A stretch of 64,000 nt of DNA from Burkholderiales bacterium PBB6 (GTDB taxonomy: Bacteria; Pseudomonadota; Gammaproteobacteria; Burkholderiales; Burkholderiaceae_C), in contig NKIH01000002.1 in the NCBI GenBank assembly GCA_002255925.1, forward strand, positions 558,001-622,000, read 5' to 3'. Shown here piece after piece: positions 46,783 through 56,191 of this stretch. Each line of letters opens with the position of its first letter. Position 1 is the stretch's first letter. A model generated the notes under the pieces. That model ran no database searches and was not told where the DNA came from. It was given only the letters and a program-made list of their open reading frames with translations. A program made the translations under genes and the position numbers.

Positions 46783-47250
46783 TCAGCCCGAAAACGCGGG
46801 CCCGGTGAGCCGGCTGCCCGCCTTCAAGCCGCGCTTGGCGAACCAGCCCTGGTTCATTTCCAGCACGAAGCGCACGGGCTTCTTCGAGCAGTGCGAAGCT
46901 TCGGTCTGCGGCGCCATGTCTTCGATGTTGACGATGGTGCCGTCGTCGGCCACGAAGGCGGCCGACAGCGGCAGCAGCGTGTTCTTCATCCAGAAGCACT
47001 GGGTTGCGGGCACTTCAAACGCGAAGAGCATGCCTTCGTGGCTGGCCATCTCCTTGCGGAACATCAGGCCGATCTGGCGCTGCTCCGGTGTCTTGGCCAA
47101 CTGCGCAGCGATGTTGTGCATGCCGGCCTGCAGGGTGATGACGGGCAGGCGCTGCGGGGCGTCCTGGGCCTCGGCCACGAGGTGAACACCGAGTGCCATC
47201 AAAGCGACGCCGAGTAGGCGGCGAAGGGTCTTGGTCTTGATAAATGTCAT
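46783..47250 (-). CDS. DUF192-domain exported protein
   Basis: Protein of 155 residues with an N-terminal signal peptide (RRLLGVALMALGVHLVAEA). The DUF192 core is recognisable from RQIGLMFRKEMASHEGMLFAFE, CFWMKNTLLPLSAAFVADDGTIVNIEDM and FVLEMNQGWFAKRGLKAG. The function of the family is unknown. It is convergent with the sensor kinase and divergent from ccoI. Confidence 0.9.
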   Translation of the reverse strand: MTFIKTKTLRRLLGVALMALGVHLVAEAQDAPQRLPVITLQAGMHNIAAQLAKTPEQRQIGLMFRKEMASHEGMLFAFEVPATQCFWMKNTLLPLSAAFVADDGTIVNIEDMAPQTEASHCSKKPVRFVLEMNQGWFAKRGLKAGSRLTGPAFSG

Positions 47251-47323
47251 GTCGTTAACCCGGGGTTCAGGCTAGATTATCGGAAGAAGTTGCCGAGCAC
47301 CGTGTCGGCAGTTGTTCGATCCC

Positions 47324-49648
47324 ATGACCGCCACGATAACAAGCTCCGACGTTTTGCCGCAGGCAGGCTCCGAACTGGACGTTCTAGACGATCCGGTGGA
47401 GATGCAGCGCTTCACGCGCTGGACCGAGTTTGCCGGTGGTGAGCGCCGAGGGCAATCCTCTTTCCAGATTGGCGGCATGGTCTGTGCCGCCTGTGCCGGC
47501 TTGATCGAGACCGCCGTGGCCAAGGTTGACGGCGTGCTCGATGTGCAGGTCAGTGCAGCAGGCCACCGGGCGCAGATCACCTGGGACCCGGCACGCACGC
47601 GGGTCTCGGCGCTGGTGCGCGCCGTGCGCGGTGCCGGCTACGACGCCGTGCCCGATGCCGCTGCCGAAGCCCGCGAGCTGCGCCGCAAGGAGCGCCGCAC
47701 CGCGCTCTGGCGCCTGTTCGTGGCCAGCTTCTGCGCCATGCAGGTGATGATGTTCGCCACGCCGAGCTACGTGGCCACCGACGGCAGCCTCGCACCTGAT
47801 TTGCGCCAGTTGCTGAACTGGGGCAGCTGGCTGGTCTCTTTGCCGGCATTGCTGTTTGCCGCCGGCCCGTTTTTCCGCGGCGCCTGGCACAGCGTTCAGG
47901 CGCGCCGCATCAGCATGGACGTGCCCGTGGCCATCGGCCTGGCCGTGACCTTCGTCGCCAGCTCCGGTGCCACCTTTGATCCGCAGGGGCCGTTTGGCCA
48001 CGAGGTGTATTTCGACTCGTTCACGATGTTCGTCAGCTTTCTGCTGGGCGGACGGTTCCTCGAGCTGACGGCCCGCCACCGTGCAGCTGAAGCGCTGGAA
48101 AAGTCGGTGTCCGGCATGCCTGAAACCGCGCTGCGCCTCGGGGCCGATGGTCAGACCGAGCTCGTGAGCGTGCAGCGCCTGCGCCGGGGTGATGTGGTGC
48201 AGGTGGCGCTGGGCATGGCGTTTCCGGCCGATGGCCGCTTGACGGCGGGCCAGACGCAGGTCGATGAGTCGGTGTTGACCGGGGAATCGCGTTCGGTGTT
48301 CAAACAATCTGGCGACAGCCTGGTGGGCGGCAGCGTGAACGTGGGCGCGCCCGTGTGCATGCTGGTCGAGCAGGTGGGCGCCGATACGCGGTACGCGGCC
48401 ATCGTCAGCCTGATGCGCGACGCACTCACCCAACGCCCCGCCTGGGCTCGGCGGGCTGACCGGTGGGCCGGGCCTTTCCTGTGGGCCGTGTTGCTGTTGG
48501 CCGCGGGTGCGGCCGCTGTCTGGTCGGTGATTGATCCGTCGCGGGCGGTGTGGGTGGCCGTGTCGGTGCTCATCGTCACCTGCCCGTGCGCGCTCTCGCT
48601 GGCAGCGCCGGCCGCGTTGGTGGCAGCCACCGGCGCACTCGCGCGCCGCGGGGTGATGCTGCAACGCATGGACGCGCTGGAGGCGCTGGCCGGCCTGAAG
48701 CGCCTCTACCTCGACAAGACCGGCACGCTGACTGAAGACCGCCCCATGCTGCAGCTGGTGGTGGACACGCTGGCGGCCTCCAACACCGTGCCGGTGCCAG
48801 GCGCCTTGGCGGCTGCGAAGGTGCTGGCAGGATGGTCGCGCCATCCCCTTTCACAGGCCGTGGCTCAAAGTGACTTGCTGGTTGATCAAGACGGCGCCAG
48901 CGCCTGGGAATGGCGTGACGTGAACGAGTTGCCGGGCCAAGGCCTGGAGGCTGTTGCGCCAGACGGCACGGCCTGGCGACTGGGCTCAATCGCCTGGGTG
49001 CAGGATGCCGGGCAGGACACATCGATGGTGGATGGCGCCGAAGAACACACGGCCGACAGTGGCGCTGCACTGGTCACCTGGTTCGGCCCGGTGGGCCAGC
49101 CGCGTTGGCGGTTTGAAGCGGATGAGCAACTGCGCGCCGACGCCGTCACCGCCGTGGCCGGCCTGAAGGCCGCCGGCCTGACCCTGGGATTGCTGTCGGG
49201 TGACAGCCCGGCGCGTGCGGCCAGCATGGCGCAACGCCTCGGCCTGTCGGACTACCTTGGCCACGCCACGCCGGATGACAAGCGTCGTGCCATCGCGCAG
49301 GCGCAGGCCCTTGGTGAGCGCGTGGGCATGGTCGGCGACGGCGTGAATGACGCGCCGGTGCTGGCCCTGGCCGATGTGTCGTTTGCGATGGGGCAGGGCG
49401 CGCTGGTGTCGCGGGCGCATGCCGATGCGGTTGTGGTGTCGAACCGCTTGCAGGATGTTGTGGTGGCCGTGCAACTGGCGCGCCGCACGCTGAACGTGAT
49501 TCGTCAGAACCTGCTTTGGGCTGCCGTTTACAACGCGGCCTGCATCCCTTTGGCGCTGGCCGGTTATCTGCCGCCCTGGGCTGCCGGCCTGGGCATGGCG
49601 CTGAGCTCGCTGCTGGTGGTTGCCAACGCCATGCGGCTGGCCCGTTGA
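47324..49648 (+). CDS. ccoI: Cu-transporting P1B-type ATPase CcoI
   Basis: Inner-membrane copper exporter (774 residues) that supplies periplasmic copper for the CuB centre of cbb3 oxidase. An N-terminal HMA domain has C54 and C57 in GMVCAACAGLIE. Six to eight membrane segments, the phosphatase motif TGES (VLTGESRSVF), CPC in IVTCPCALSLAAPAAL, DKTGTLTEDRPM, the HP motif GWSRHPLSQAV and GDGVNDAPVLALADVS follow. It opens the cco cluster and ends 15 bases before ccoS. The ATG at 47324 is preferred over a TTG 12 bases upstream. Confidence 0.95.
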   Translation: MTATITSSDVLPQAGSELDVLDDPVEMQRFTRWTEFAGGERRGQSSFQIGGMVCAACAGLIETAVAKVDGVLDVQVSAAGHRAQITWDPARTRVSALVRAVRGAGYDAVPDAAAEARELRRKERRTALWRLFVASFCAMQVMMFATPSYVATDGSLAPDLRQLLNWGSWLVSLPALLFAAGPFFRGAWHSVQARRISMDVPVAIGLAVTFVASSGATFDPQGPFGHEVYFDSFTMFVSFLLGGRFLELTARHRAAEALEKSVSGMPETALRLGADGQTELVSVQRLRRGDVVQVALGMAFPADGRLTAGQTQVDESVLTGESRSVFKQSGDSLVGGSVNVGAPVCMLVEQVGADTRYAAIVSLMRDALTQRPAWARRADRWAGPFLWAVLLLAAGAAAVWSVIDPSRAVWVAVSVLIVTCPCALSLAAPAALVAATGALARRGVMLQRMDALEALAGLKRLYLDKTGTLTEDRPMLQLVVDTLAASNTVPVPGALAAAKVLAGWSRHPLSQAVAQSDLLVDQDGASAWEWRDVNELPGQGLEAVAPDGTAWRLGSIAWVQDAGQDTSMVDGAEEHTADSGAALVTWFGPVGQPRWRFEADEQLRADAVTAVAGLKAAGLTLGLLSGDSPARAASMAQRLGLSDYLGHATPDDKRRAIAQAQALGERVGMVGDGVNDAPVLALADVSFAMGQGALVSRAHADAVVVSNRLQDVVVAVQLARRTLNVIRQNLLWAAVYNAACIPLALAGYLPPWAAGLGMALSSLLVVANAMRLAR

Positions 49649-49663
49649 TCAGCAGGCCGCACC

Positions 49664-49897
49664 ATGGACATTCTTTATCTGCTTATCCCGCTTTCAGCCG
49701 TGCTGGTCTTGATGATCATCGGCGTCTTCGGCTGGGCCCTGAACCGGGGCCAGTTCGACGATCTCGAGCGGGAAGGTGAGCGAATCCTGCAACAACCGGG
49801 TGACGCCGTTGACGTCGATCAATCAGCGGCGGTGTTGGTTCCCGAACAATCCGAGCTAGCAAGTTCCAAGAAGAAGGAGGCCTTCGATGGCAAGTAG
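49664..49897 (+). CDS. ccoS: cbb3 oxidase assembly protein CcoS
   Basis: Small membrane protein of 77 residues needed for cofactor insertion into cbb3 oxidase. One N-terminal segment ([23 protein letters not shown]) is followed by [16 protein letters not shown], the CcoS signature. The soluble tail is longer than minimal forms. It overlaps ccoN by 11 bases, and an FNR-like box lies within its 3' half. Confidence 0.92.
   Translation: MDILYLLIPLSAVLVLMIIGVFGWALNRGQFDDLEREGERILQQPGDAVDVDQSAAVLVPEQSELASSKKKEAFDGK
49809..49822 (+). promoter_or_regulatory. FNR/ANR box in front of ccoN
   Basis: TTGACGTCGATCAA matches the FNR consensus TTGAT-N4-ATCAA at 9 of 10 fixed positions. A -10-like AACAAT at 49845-49850 is centred 32 bases downstream, the class II FNR geometry. 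It lies inside ccoS, 65 bases before ccoN. Confidence 0.6.
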
Positions 49898-51326
49898 TTC
49901 CGCGCCGGCACAACCGGCCTATCACGACAGCGTCGTACGCCTGTTCGCAGTAGCGGCAGTGGTGTACGGCATCGTCGGCATGTTGGTGGGGGTGATCATT
50001 GCTTCCCAGCTGGCATGGCCCGAGCTGAATTTCGGCATTCCGTACCTCACCTATGGTCGTCTGCGCCCGCTGCACACGAACGCGGTGATCTTTGCTTTTG
50101 GCGGCTGCGTGCTGTTCGCCACCAGCTACCACGTGGTGCAACGCACCTGCCAGACGCGCCTGTTCGCGCCGGCCCTGGCCTGGTTCACCTTCATCGGCTG
50201 GAACCTGGTGATCATCGCGGCGGTCATCACGCTGCCGCTGGGCTACACCTCGGGCAAGGAATACGCCGAGCTGGAATGGCCGATTGACCTGCTGATCGCC
50301 GTCACCTGGGTGTCTTACGCCGTCGTGTTCTTCGGCACGATCGGCACCCGCAAGATCCGCCACATCTACGTGGCCAACTGGTTCTTCGGTGCCTTCATCC
50401 TGGCCGTGGCTCTGCTGCACATCGTCAACAGCGCGGCTGTGCCGGTCAGCCTGACCAAGAGCTACTCGGTGTACGCCGGCGTGCAAGACGCGATGGTGCA
50501 GTGGTGGTACGGCCACAACGCGGTGGGCTTCTTCCTGACCGCCGGCTTCCTGGGGATCATGTACTACTACATCCCCAAGCAGGCCGAGCGTCCGGTGTAC
50601 TCGTATCGCCTGTCGATCGTCCACTTCTGGGCCTTGATCTTCACCTACATGTGGGCGGGCCCCCACCACCTGCACTACACCGCGCTGCCTGACTGGGCAC
50701 AGAGCGTGGGCATGGTGTTCTCGCTGGTGCTGCTGGCGCCAAGCTGGGGCGGCATGATCAACGGCATCATGACCCTGTCGGGTGCCTGGCACAAACTGCG
50801 TGACGACCCGATCCTGAAGTTCCTGATCGTCTCGCTGTCGTTCTACGGCATGTCGACCTTCGAAGGTCCGATGATGTCCATCAAGACGGTGAATGCCCTG
50901 TCGCACTACACCGACTGGACCGTGGGTCACGTGCACTCCGGCGCCCTGGGCTGGGTGGGCATGGTGTCGATCGGCGCGCTGTATTACCTGATCCCGCGCA
51001 TGTTCGGCCGCAAGGAAATGTTCAGCGTCCGCGCCATCGAGCTGCACTTCTGGGTGGCCACCATCGGCATCGTGCTCTACATCGCCGCGATGTGGATTGC
51101 CGGTGTGATGCAGGGCCTGATGTGGCGTGCGGTGAATCCGGACGGCACCCTGGTCTACAGCTTCGTTGAAGGTGTGAAGGCGACCTATCCGTTCTATGTG
51201 ATCCGTGTGCTGGGTGGCGTGCTCTACCTGGGCGGCATGTTGATCATGGGCTGGAATACGTTCATGACGATTGCCAACGGCAAGACGACGCAACAGGCGA
51301 TCCCTGCTGTGGTCGCCCACGCCTGA
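49887..51326 (+). CDS. ccoN: cbb3 cytochrome oxidase catalytic subunit I
   Basis: Haem-copper oxidase core (479 residues, about 12 membrane segments), which reduces O2 at high affinity. H63 in LRPLHTNAV is a low-spin haem ligand. [24 protein letters not shown] holds a CuB histidine and the cross-linked tyrosine. [13 protein letters not shown] supplies two more CuB histidines and [11 protein letters not shown] the HxH haem ligands. It begins inside the end of ccoS and is followed by ccoO. Confidence 0.98.
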   Translation: MASSSAPAQPAYHDSVVRLFAVAAVVYGIVGMLVGVIIASQLAWPELNFGIPYLTYGRLRPLHTNAVIFAFGGCVLFATSYHVVQRTCQTRLFAPALAWFTFIGWNLVIIAAVITLPLGYTSGKEYAELEWPIDLLIAVTWVSYAVVFFGTIGTRKIRHIYVANWFFGAFILAVALLHIVNSAAVPVSLTKSYSVYAGVQDAMVQWWYGHNAVGFFLTAGFLGIMYYYIPKQAERPVYSYRLSIVHFWALIFTYMWAGPHHLHYTALPDWAQSVGMVFSLVLLAPSWGGMINGIMTLSGAWHKLRDDPILKFLIVSLSFYGMSTFEGPMMSIKTVNALSHYTDWTVGHVHSGALGWVGMVSIGALYYLIPRMFGRKEMFSVRAIELHFWVATIGIVLYIAAMWIAGVMQGLMWRAVNPDGTLVYSFVEGVKATYPFYVIRVLGGVLYLGGMLIMGWNTFMTIANGKTTQQAIPAVVAHA

Positions 51327-51343
51327 TCGAGGAGTAAAACAAC

Positions 51344-51964
51344 ATGGCTGAAAACCGCAAGCCCAGTGGTCACGAGAGGATCGAGACCAGCAACTTCCTG
51401 ATGATCGTGCTGATCCTGATCACGATCGCCTTTGGCGGCATGGTCGAGATCGTGCCCCTGTTCTTCCAGCGCTCGACCACGCAACCGGTGGAAGGCCTCA
51501 AGCCCTACACGGCGCTGCAGTTGGCTGGCCGCGACATCTACGTGCGCGAAGGCTGCTACGGCTGCCACTCGCAGATGGTGCGTCCGTTCCGCGCAGAAAC
51601 GCTGCGCTACGGCCCGTACTCGGTGGCTGGTGAATTTGTCTACGACCACCCGTTCCAGTGGGGCTCCAAGCGCACCGGCCCGGACCTGCACCGCGTGGGC
51701 GGCCGCTACTCTGACGAGTGGCACCGTGTTCACCTGAACAACCCGCGTGACGTGGTTCCCGAGTCGAACATGCCGGCCTACCCCTGGCTGCTGGCCAACC
51801 AGGTGGACCCCGCCGACATGGCGCCGAAGATGAAGGCACTGCGCATGGTGGGCGTGCCCTACACCGACGACGAGATCGCCCAGGCTGGCGACGCGGTGAA
51901 GGGCAAGACGGAGATTGAAGCCGTCATCGCCTATCTGCAGGTGCTCGGCACGGCCCGCAAGTGA
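51344..51964 (+). CDS. ccoO: cbb3 oxidase cytochrome c subunit II
   Basis: Membrane-anchored mono-haem cytochrome c, 206 residues. One N-terminal segment ([24 protein letters not shown]) precedes the periplasmic domain. The haem site is CYGCH in [15 protein letters not shown], and the distal ligand region is [31 protein letters not shown] is a CcoO signature. GGAG precedes the ATG. Confidence 0.97.
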   Translation: MAENRKPSGHERIETSNFLMIVLILITIAFGGMVEIVPLFFQRSTTQPVEGLKPYTALQLAGRDIYVREGCYGCHSQMVRPFRAETLRYGPYSVAGEFVYDHPFQWGSKRTGPDLHRVGGRYSDEWHRVHLNNPRDVVPESNMPAYPWLLANQVDPADMAPKMKALRMVGVPYTDDEIAQAGDAVKGKTEIEAVIAYLQVLGTARK

Positions 51965-51981
51965 GAGATCAGGAGTTTTCG

Positions 51982-52155
51982 ATGGACTTCGACATCAACG
52001 TGATGCGCAGCGTCGTGACGCTGGTTTCGCTGGTGCTCTTTCTGGGGCTGATGCTCTGGACCTGGAGCCGCAAGCGCAAGGACTTCTTCGATGACGCCGC
52101 CCAGGTGCCGTTCCTGGACGACGATGCGCCCGTCGGAACCTCCGATCGCACATGA
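51982..52155 (+). CDS. ccoQ: cbb3 oxidase subunit CcoQ
   Basis: Small single-span subunit of 57 residues that stabilises cbb3 oxidase. VVTLVSLVLFLGLMLWTWSRKRKDFFDDAA is the membrane segment and its basic exit. A short acidic tail ends VGTSDRT. The ATG at 51982 follows AGGAG; a GTG at 51961 is less likely because it overlaps the ccoO stop. Confidence 0.93.
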   Translation: MDFDINVMRSVVTLVSLVLFLGLMLWTWSRKRKDFFDDAAQVPFLDDDAPVGTSDRT

Positions 52156-52205
52156 GACACGGCGGGGTGCGCCTTCGGGTGCCCCCCGCTCAAGGAGTAA
52201 ATGAC

Positions 52206-53120
52206 ATGAGTGACTTTTTCAGCAATGGCTGGTCGCTGTTCGTGGCGGGCATCGTCATCGGCGGCCTGGCCTTCTGCGTGTTCGTGCTGGCGGTGGCCAG
52301 CAAGCGCGTGAAGATGGCCGATGACAACACCACCGGCCACGTGTGGGACGAAGACCTGAAGGAGATGAACAACCCGCTGCCGCGCTGGTGGATGGGCTTG
52401 TTCATCCTGACCATCGTGTTCGCGGCGATCTACCTGTCGCTGTACCCGGGTCTGGGTGCCAGCGAAGGCACCCTGAAGTGGTCGGCCGTGGGCCAGCTCA
52501 AGGGTGAAAACGAGAAGGCAGCGGCCGCGATGGCGCCCGTCTACGCCGGCTTCGCCAACCTGAGCGCCGAGCAGATGGCCAAGAACCCGCAGGCCATGGC
52601 CATCGGTGAGCGCCTCTACGTGAACAACTGCGCCCAGTGCCACGGCGCTGACGCACGCGGCAGCAAGGGCTTCCCGAACCTGGCCGACAGTGACTGGCTG
52701 GGCGGCTCCGGCCCAGACTACATCGAGAAGACCATCAAGGAAGGTCGCCAGGGCGTCATGCCTCCGATGGCTGCTGCAGTGGGCACCTCGGAAGATGTGC
52801 GCAACGTGGCCAACTATGTGCTGAGCCTGTCGGACAGCCCGCACAACTCGGTGGCGGCCCAACTGGGCAAGGCCAAGTTCGCGGCCTGCGCGGCCTGCCA
52901 CGGCGCTGAAGGCAAGGGCAACCCGTTGATGGGCGCTCCGAACCTGACCGACAAGGTCTGGCTGCACGGCTGGGGTGAGTCCGCCATCGTGGCCATGGTC
53001 AACAACGGCAAGACCAACGTGATGCCGCCGCAAGGCCACCGCTTCACGCCGGAGCAGCTGAAGGTGCTGACCGCCTATGTCTGGAACCTGAGCCAGGCCA
53101 CCAAGGTCGCTGCGCAGTGA
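52206..53120 (+). CDS. ccoP: cbb3 oxidase di-haem cytochrome c subunit III
   Basis: Di-haem cytochrome c of 304 residues that feeds electrons to CcoO/CcoN. Two membrane segments lie near 8-30 and 62-84, separated by the CcoP motif VWDEDLKEMNNPLPRWW. Haem sites are CAQCH (NNCAQCHGADARG) and CAACH (AACAACHGAEGKG), with methionine ligands in GVMPPM and NVMPPQG. The ATG at 52206 is preceded by AAGGAG. Confidence 0.97.
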   Translation: MSDFFSNGWSLFVAGIVIGGLAFCVFVLAVASKRVKMADDNTTGHVWDEDLKEMNNPLPRWWMGLFILTIVFAAIYLSLYPGLGASEGTLKWSAVGQLKGENEKAAAAMAPVYAGFANLSAEQMAKNPQAMAIGERLYVNNCAQCHGADARGSKGFPNLADSDWLGGSGPDYIEKTIKEGRQGVMPPMAAAVGTSEDVRNVANYVLSLSDSPHNSVAAQLGKAKFAACAACHGAEGKGNPLMGAPNLTDKVWLHGWGESAIVAMVNNGKTNVMPPQGHRFTPEQLKVLTAYVWNLSQATKVAAQ

Positions 53121-53134
53121 TCTGATGAATCTGT

Positions 53135-54598
53135 ATGAGTGAGACCACGCCTGCATCCAACGCCGCCGCTGTCACTGACGACGCGGACAAATCCGGGACC
53201 GTGGTCTCGCTGTATCAGAAGCAGAAGAAGATCTACGCGCGTGCCGTCACCGGCCTGTTCGCCACCTGGCGATGGGCCCTGGTGTGGATCACCCAACTGG
53301 TGTTCTACGGCCTGCCTTGGCTGGTCTGGAACGACCGCCAGGCCGTGCTGTTTGACCTGGCTTCGCGCCGGTTCTACATCTTCGGTCTGGTGCTCTACCC
53401 GCAAGACCTGATCTACCTGTCGGGTCTGCTGATGATCTCGGCGTATGCGCTGTTCCTGTTCACGGCCGTGGCAGGGCGCTTGTGGTGCGGCTTCGCCTGC
53501 CCGCAGACGGTGTACACCGAGATCTACATGTGGTTCGAGCAGCGCATCGAGGGCGACCGCGCCCAGCGCATGCGCCTCGACGAAGGCCCCTGGACGCTGG
53601 AGAAGCTCTGGCGCAAGACGGCCAAGCAATCGGTCTGGATCCTGTTCGGCCTCTGGACCGGCTTCACCTTCGTCGGCTACTTCACGCCCATCAAGACGCT
53701 CGCCGCCGAAGCCCTGACGCTCGGCTTCGGGCCGTGGGAATGGTTCTGGGTGCTGTTCTACGGCTTTGCCACCTACGGCAACGCCGGCTACATGCGTGAG
53801 CAGGTCTGCAAGTACATGTGCCCGTACGCGCGCTTCCAGAGCGTGATGTTCGATCACGACACGCTGATCATCAGCTACGACAGCGAGCGGGGCGACCCGC
53901 GTGGCCCGCGCTCCAAGAAGGCCGATCCGGCGCAACTGGGCCTGGGTTCGTGCATCGACTGCGGCCTGTGCGTTCAGGTCTGCCCGACCGGCATCGACAT
54001 CCGCAAGGGCCTGCAGTACGAATGCATCGGCTGCGCCGCCTGCATCGACGTGTGCGACGGCATCATGGACAAGATGGGTTATCAACCCGGCCTGATCCGT
54101 TACGCCACCCAGAACAGCCTGTCCCAGCATCTCGACAAACAGCAGATCCTCAAGCGGGTGCTGCGCCCGCGGGTGCTGATCTACACGGCCATCCTCGCGA
54201 TCATCTGCATCGCCTTCGTGGCCAGCATCGCGCTGCGTGATCCGTTCCGCGTGGACGTGGTGCGTGACCGCGCCTCACTGGCGAGGCAGGTGGAAGACGG
54301 TCGCATCGAGAACGTCTACCGCCTGCAGATCATGAACGCCGCCGAGCGCGTGCAGCACTACCGCATTCATGTCGACGGCTTGACCGGCATCAAGCTGGTG
54401 GGGGTGCCTGAGGTGGTGGAGGTCTTGCCGGCCGAGGCGCGGTGGATCACGGTGTCGGTGCAGGTGCCGTATGAATCGAGCCAGCAGGCCGGCACCGGTG
54501 CCCACCCGATCCACTTCCAGATCGAACGTGTGCCAGGGGAGGGGGCGCCATCCGCCATCACCCTGAGCGAAAAATCAACCTTCATCGTGCCGCGCTGA
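53135..54598 (+). CDS. ccoG: Cytochrome c oxidase accessory protein CcoG
   Basis: Polyferredoxin-like membrane protein (487 residues) involved in copper handling for cbb3 assembly, where it reduces Cu(II). Several hydrophobic segments precede the cluster region. GFACPQTVYTEIYMWFE contains a conserved Cys, and two 4Fe-4S motifs follow in GSCIDCGLCVQVCPTGID and CIGCAACIDVCDGIM. The C-terminal IgD/FixG-like beta domain covers the last 120 residues or so. It starts 14 bases after ccoP. Confidence 0.96.
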   Translation: MSETTPASNAAAVTDDADKSGTVVSLYQKQKKIYARAVTGLFATWRWALVWITQLVFYGLPWLVWNDRQAVLFDLASRRFYIFGLVLYPQDLIYLSGLLMISAYALFLFTAVAGRLWCGFACPQTVYTEIYMWFEQRIEGDRAQRMRLDEGPWTLEKLWRKTAKQSVWILFGLWTGFTFVGYFTPIKTLAAEALTLGFGPWEWFWVLFYGFATYGNAGYMREQVCKYMCPYARFQSVMFDHDTLIISYDSERGDPRGPRSKKADPAQLGLGSCIDCGLCVQVCPTGIDIRKGLQYECIGCAACIDVCDGIMDKMGYQPGLIRYATQNSLSQHLDKQQILKRVLRPRVLIYTAILAIICIAFVASIALRDPFRVDVVRDRASLARQVEDGRIENVYRLQIMNAAERVQHYRIHVDGLTGIKLVGVPEVVEVLPAEARWITVSVQVPYESSQQAGTGAHPIHFQIERVPGEGAPSAITLSEKSTFIVPR

Positions 54599-54617
54599 GC
54601 GGACGCAGGAACACAGC

Positions 54618-54890
54618 ATGTCGACCTCCGAGATTTCCCCTGTTGCAAGCCCTGCTGCGCCGGCCCAAAGTGGCAAGGCGTGGTTCCGCCATCCGATGAT
54701 GTGGCTGGTGGTGGGCGGGCCCGTGGTGGTGGTGTGTGCCAGCCTGACCACGGCGGTCATCGCAGTGCGCGGGGCTGACCCGGTACTGGACCGCGACGAC
54801 CCGAGCGTCACGGTCAACATCAAGGACGGTGCCGACGGCAACACACCCGCCATGCAGGCCCGCAACCACGCCGCCACGCCCAAGCCCTAG
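54618..54890 (+). CDS. ccoH: FixH/CcoH-family protein
   Basis: Short membrane protein of 90 residues with one segment (MMWLVVGGPVVVVCASLTTAVIAV) followed by RGADPVLDRDD. It occupies the CcoH/FixH position between ccoG and the end of the cluster. FixH proteins are commonly about 150-170 residues, so this is a short form lacking most of the periplasmic domain. Identification rests on position plus the segment and its DP motif. Confidence 0.75.
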   Translation: MSTSEISPVASPAAPAQSGKAWFRHPMMWLVVGGPVVVVCASLTTAVIAVRGADPVLDRDDPSVTVNIKDGADGNTPAMQARNHAATPKP

Positions 54891-54907
54891 TCCTTCAGGA
54901 GAACACC

Positions 54908-55195
54908 ATGAGCACCCCGAAGACACCGTTCAGCGTCCGCACCATCGGCATCCTCTGGCCGGCTTTCCTGATGGCAGGGGTGCTTGAGATGCTGGTGTTC
55001 TCGGTGGTTGATCCAGGCACGCTGATGTGGTTTGGCGGTGCGGCCATCGAGTGGTCGCCGAAGGCCGTCTACAGCGTCTCGTTCTTTGTCTTCTGGGCCG
55101 TGATCGCCACCTCAGGGGCCTTGTCGCAATTGCTGCTGACCATGCCCGCCGACCACTTCGACGAGACGCTGACCGGCCCCGGGCACAGCGCCTGA
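54908..55195 (+). CDS. Small membrane protein at the end of the cco cluster
   Basis: Protein of 95 residues that I do not recognise as a named family. Two hydrophobic segments are clear: IGILWPAFLMAGVLEMLVFSVV and AVYSVSFFVFWAVIATSGALSQLLL. An AGGAG ribosome site precedes the ATG, and it follows ccoH by 17 bases, so it is cotranscribed with the oxidase genes. The conserved-looking context suggests an accessory role in oxidase assembly or stability, but there is no direct evidence. Confidence 0.75.
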   Translation: MSTPKTPFSVRTIGILWPAFLMAGVLEMLVFSVVDPGTLMWFGGAAIEWSPKAVYSVSFFVFWAVIATSGALSQLLLTMPADHFDETLTGPGHSA

Positions 55196-55203
55196 GCGGA
55201 AAC

Positions 55204-55230
55204 AAAAAAGGGCCGCTCGATGCGGCCCTT
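55204..55230. terminator. Hairpin between the cco cluster and fnr
   Basis: AAGGGCCGC / GCGGCCCTT with a 5-base loop. On the minus strand it is followed by T run (A6 at 55204-55209 on the plus strand), so it fits fnr best; for the cco strand only GTT follows. Confidence 0.8.
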
Positions 55231-55274
55231 GTTCATGGTGAGTTGGCTCAGCTGGAGCCAACCGGAATTCGCGT

Positions 55275-56027
55275 TCAGCAGGCGCCGCCAGCCCCGTTCA
55301 CCAGTTGCTGCAGACCAGCCTGATCGACGATGCGGATCTGGCGCTGCTTCACCTCCAGCAGACCCTCCTCCTGGAACTTCGAGAAGGTCCGGCTCACCGT
55401 TTCGAGCTTGAGGCCCAGGTAGCTGCCGATTTCCTCGCGCGTCATCCGCAGGATCAATGACGATGCCGAGAAGCCCCGGGCCTGCAGGCGTTGCGTCAGG
55501 TTCAGCAGGAAGGCGGCCAGACGTTCCTCGGCGCGCATGCTGCCCAGCAGCAGCATCACGCCGTGGTCGCGAACGATCTCGCGGCTCATGATCTTGTGGA
55601 ACTGGTGCTGCAGGTCGGTGAACTCGCGCGACAGCTCTTCCAGCTGGCTGTACGGAATCACGCACACCTGGGAGTCTTCCAGTGCCACCGCGTCGCAGGA
55701 GTGGCGGTCATTGCTGATGCCGTCGAGGCCCAGCAACTCGCCCGCCATCTGGAAGCCGGTGACCTGGTCGCGCCCGTCTTCCGACGACACGCAGGTCTTG
55801 AAGAAGCCGGTGCGCACGGCGTAGAGCGACTGGAACTCGTCGCCCGAGCGGAAGAGGGTGTCGCCGCGCGCCACGGTGCGGCGGTTGGCCACCAGGCTGT
55901 CGAGCTTCTCCAGGTCGGGGCTAGCCAGCCCGACGGGCAGGCACAGTTCACGCAAGTTGCAGCTGGAGCAGGCGACCTTGAAGGCATCGGCCTTCACGCG
56001 CGGGGTGTCGGTGGTCATGGCTTTCAT
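55275..56027 (-). CDS. fnr: Oxygen-responsive regulator FNR
   Basis: Crp/Fnr-family activator of microaerobic genes. With the ATG at 56027 it has 250 residues, and key positions coincide exactly with E. coli FNR numbering: the [4Fe-4S] ligands C20, C23, C29 (ACSSCNLRELC) and C122 (QVCVIPY), and the DNA-recognition residues E209, S212 and R213 (LETVSRTF). These predict oxygen sensing and TTGAT-N4-ATCAA recognition. The agreement decides the start over in-frame ATGs further upstream. It lies between the cco cluster and hemN, its likely targets. Confidence 0.95.
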   Translation of the reverse strand: MKAMTTDTPRVKADAFKVACSSCNLRELCLPVGLASPDLEKLDSLVANRRTVARGDTLFRSGDEFQSLYAVRTGFFKTCVSSEDGRDQVTGFQMAGELLGLDGISNDRHSCDAVALEDSQVCVIPYSQLEELSREFTDLQHQFHKIMSREIVRDHGVMLLLGSMRAEERLAAFLLNLTQRLQARGFSASSLILRMTREEIGSYLGLKLETVSRTFSKFQEEGLLEVKQRQIRIVDQAGLQQLVNGAGGAC

Positions 56028-56143
56028 TATGGCGTGCGCGGCCTCAGGGGCCGAAGGGCATGACAGGTCGTGTGGGGAGCAGGTGGGCAGCATGATCTTC
56101 CTCAATCGATGCGCCATTCTTGGGCGGGCGCCGCGTCGCACCC

Positions 56144-56157
56144 TTGAGCCAGATCAA
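56144..56157. promoter_or_regulatory. FNR box between fnr and hemN
   Basis: TTGAGCCAGATCAA matches TTGAT-N4-ATCAA at 9 of 10 fixed positions. On the minus strand AAGAAT at 56116-56121 (4 of 6) is centred 32 bases away, as in class II FNR promoters, favouring fnr autoregulation. On the hemN side the corresponding hexamer is poor. Confidence 0.6.
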
Positions 56158-56191
56158 GGCCGCTGCAGTGTGCTTTGGCACCATCACGGCC

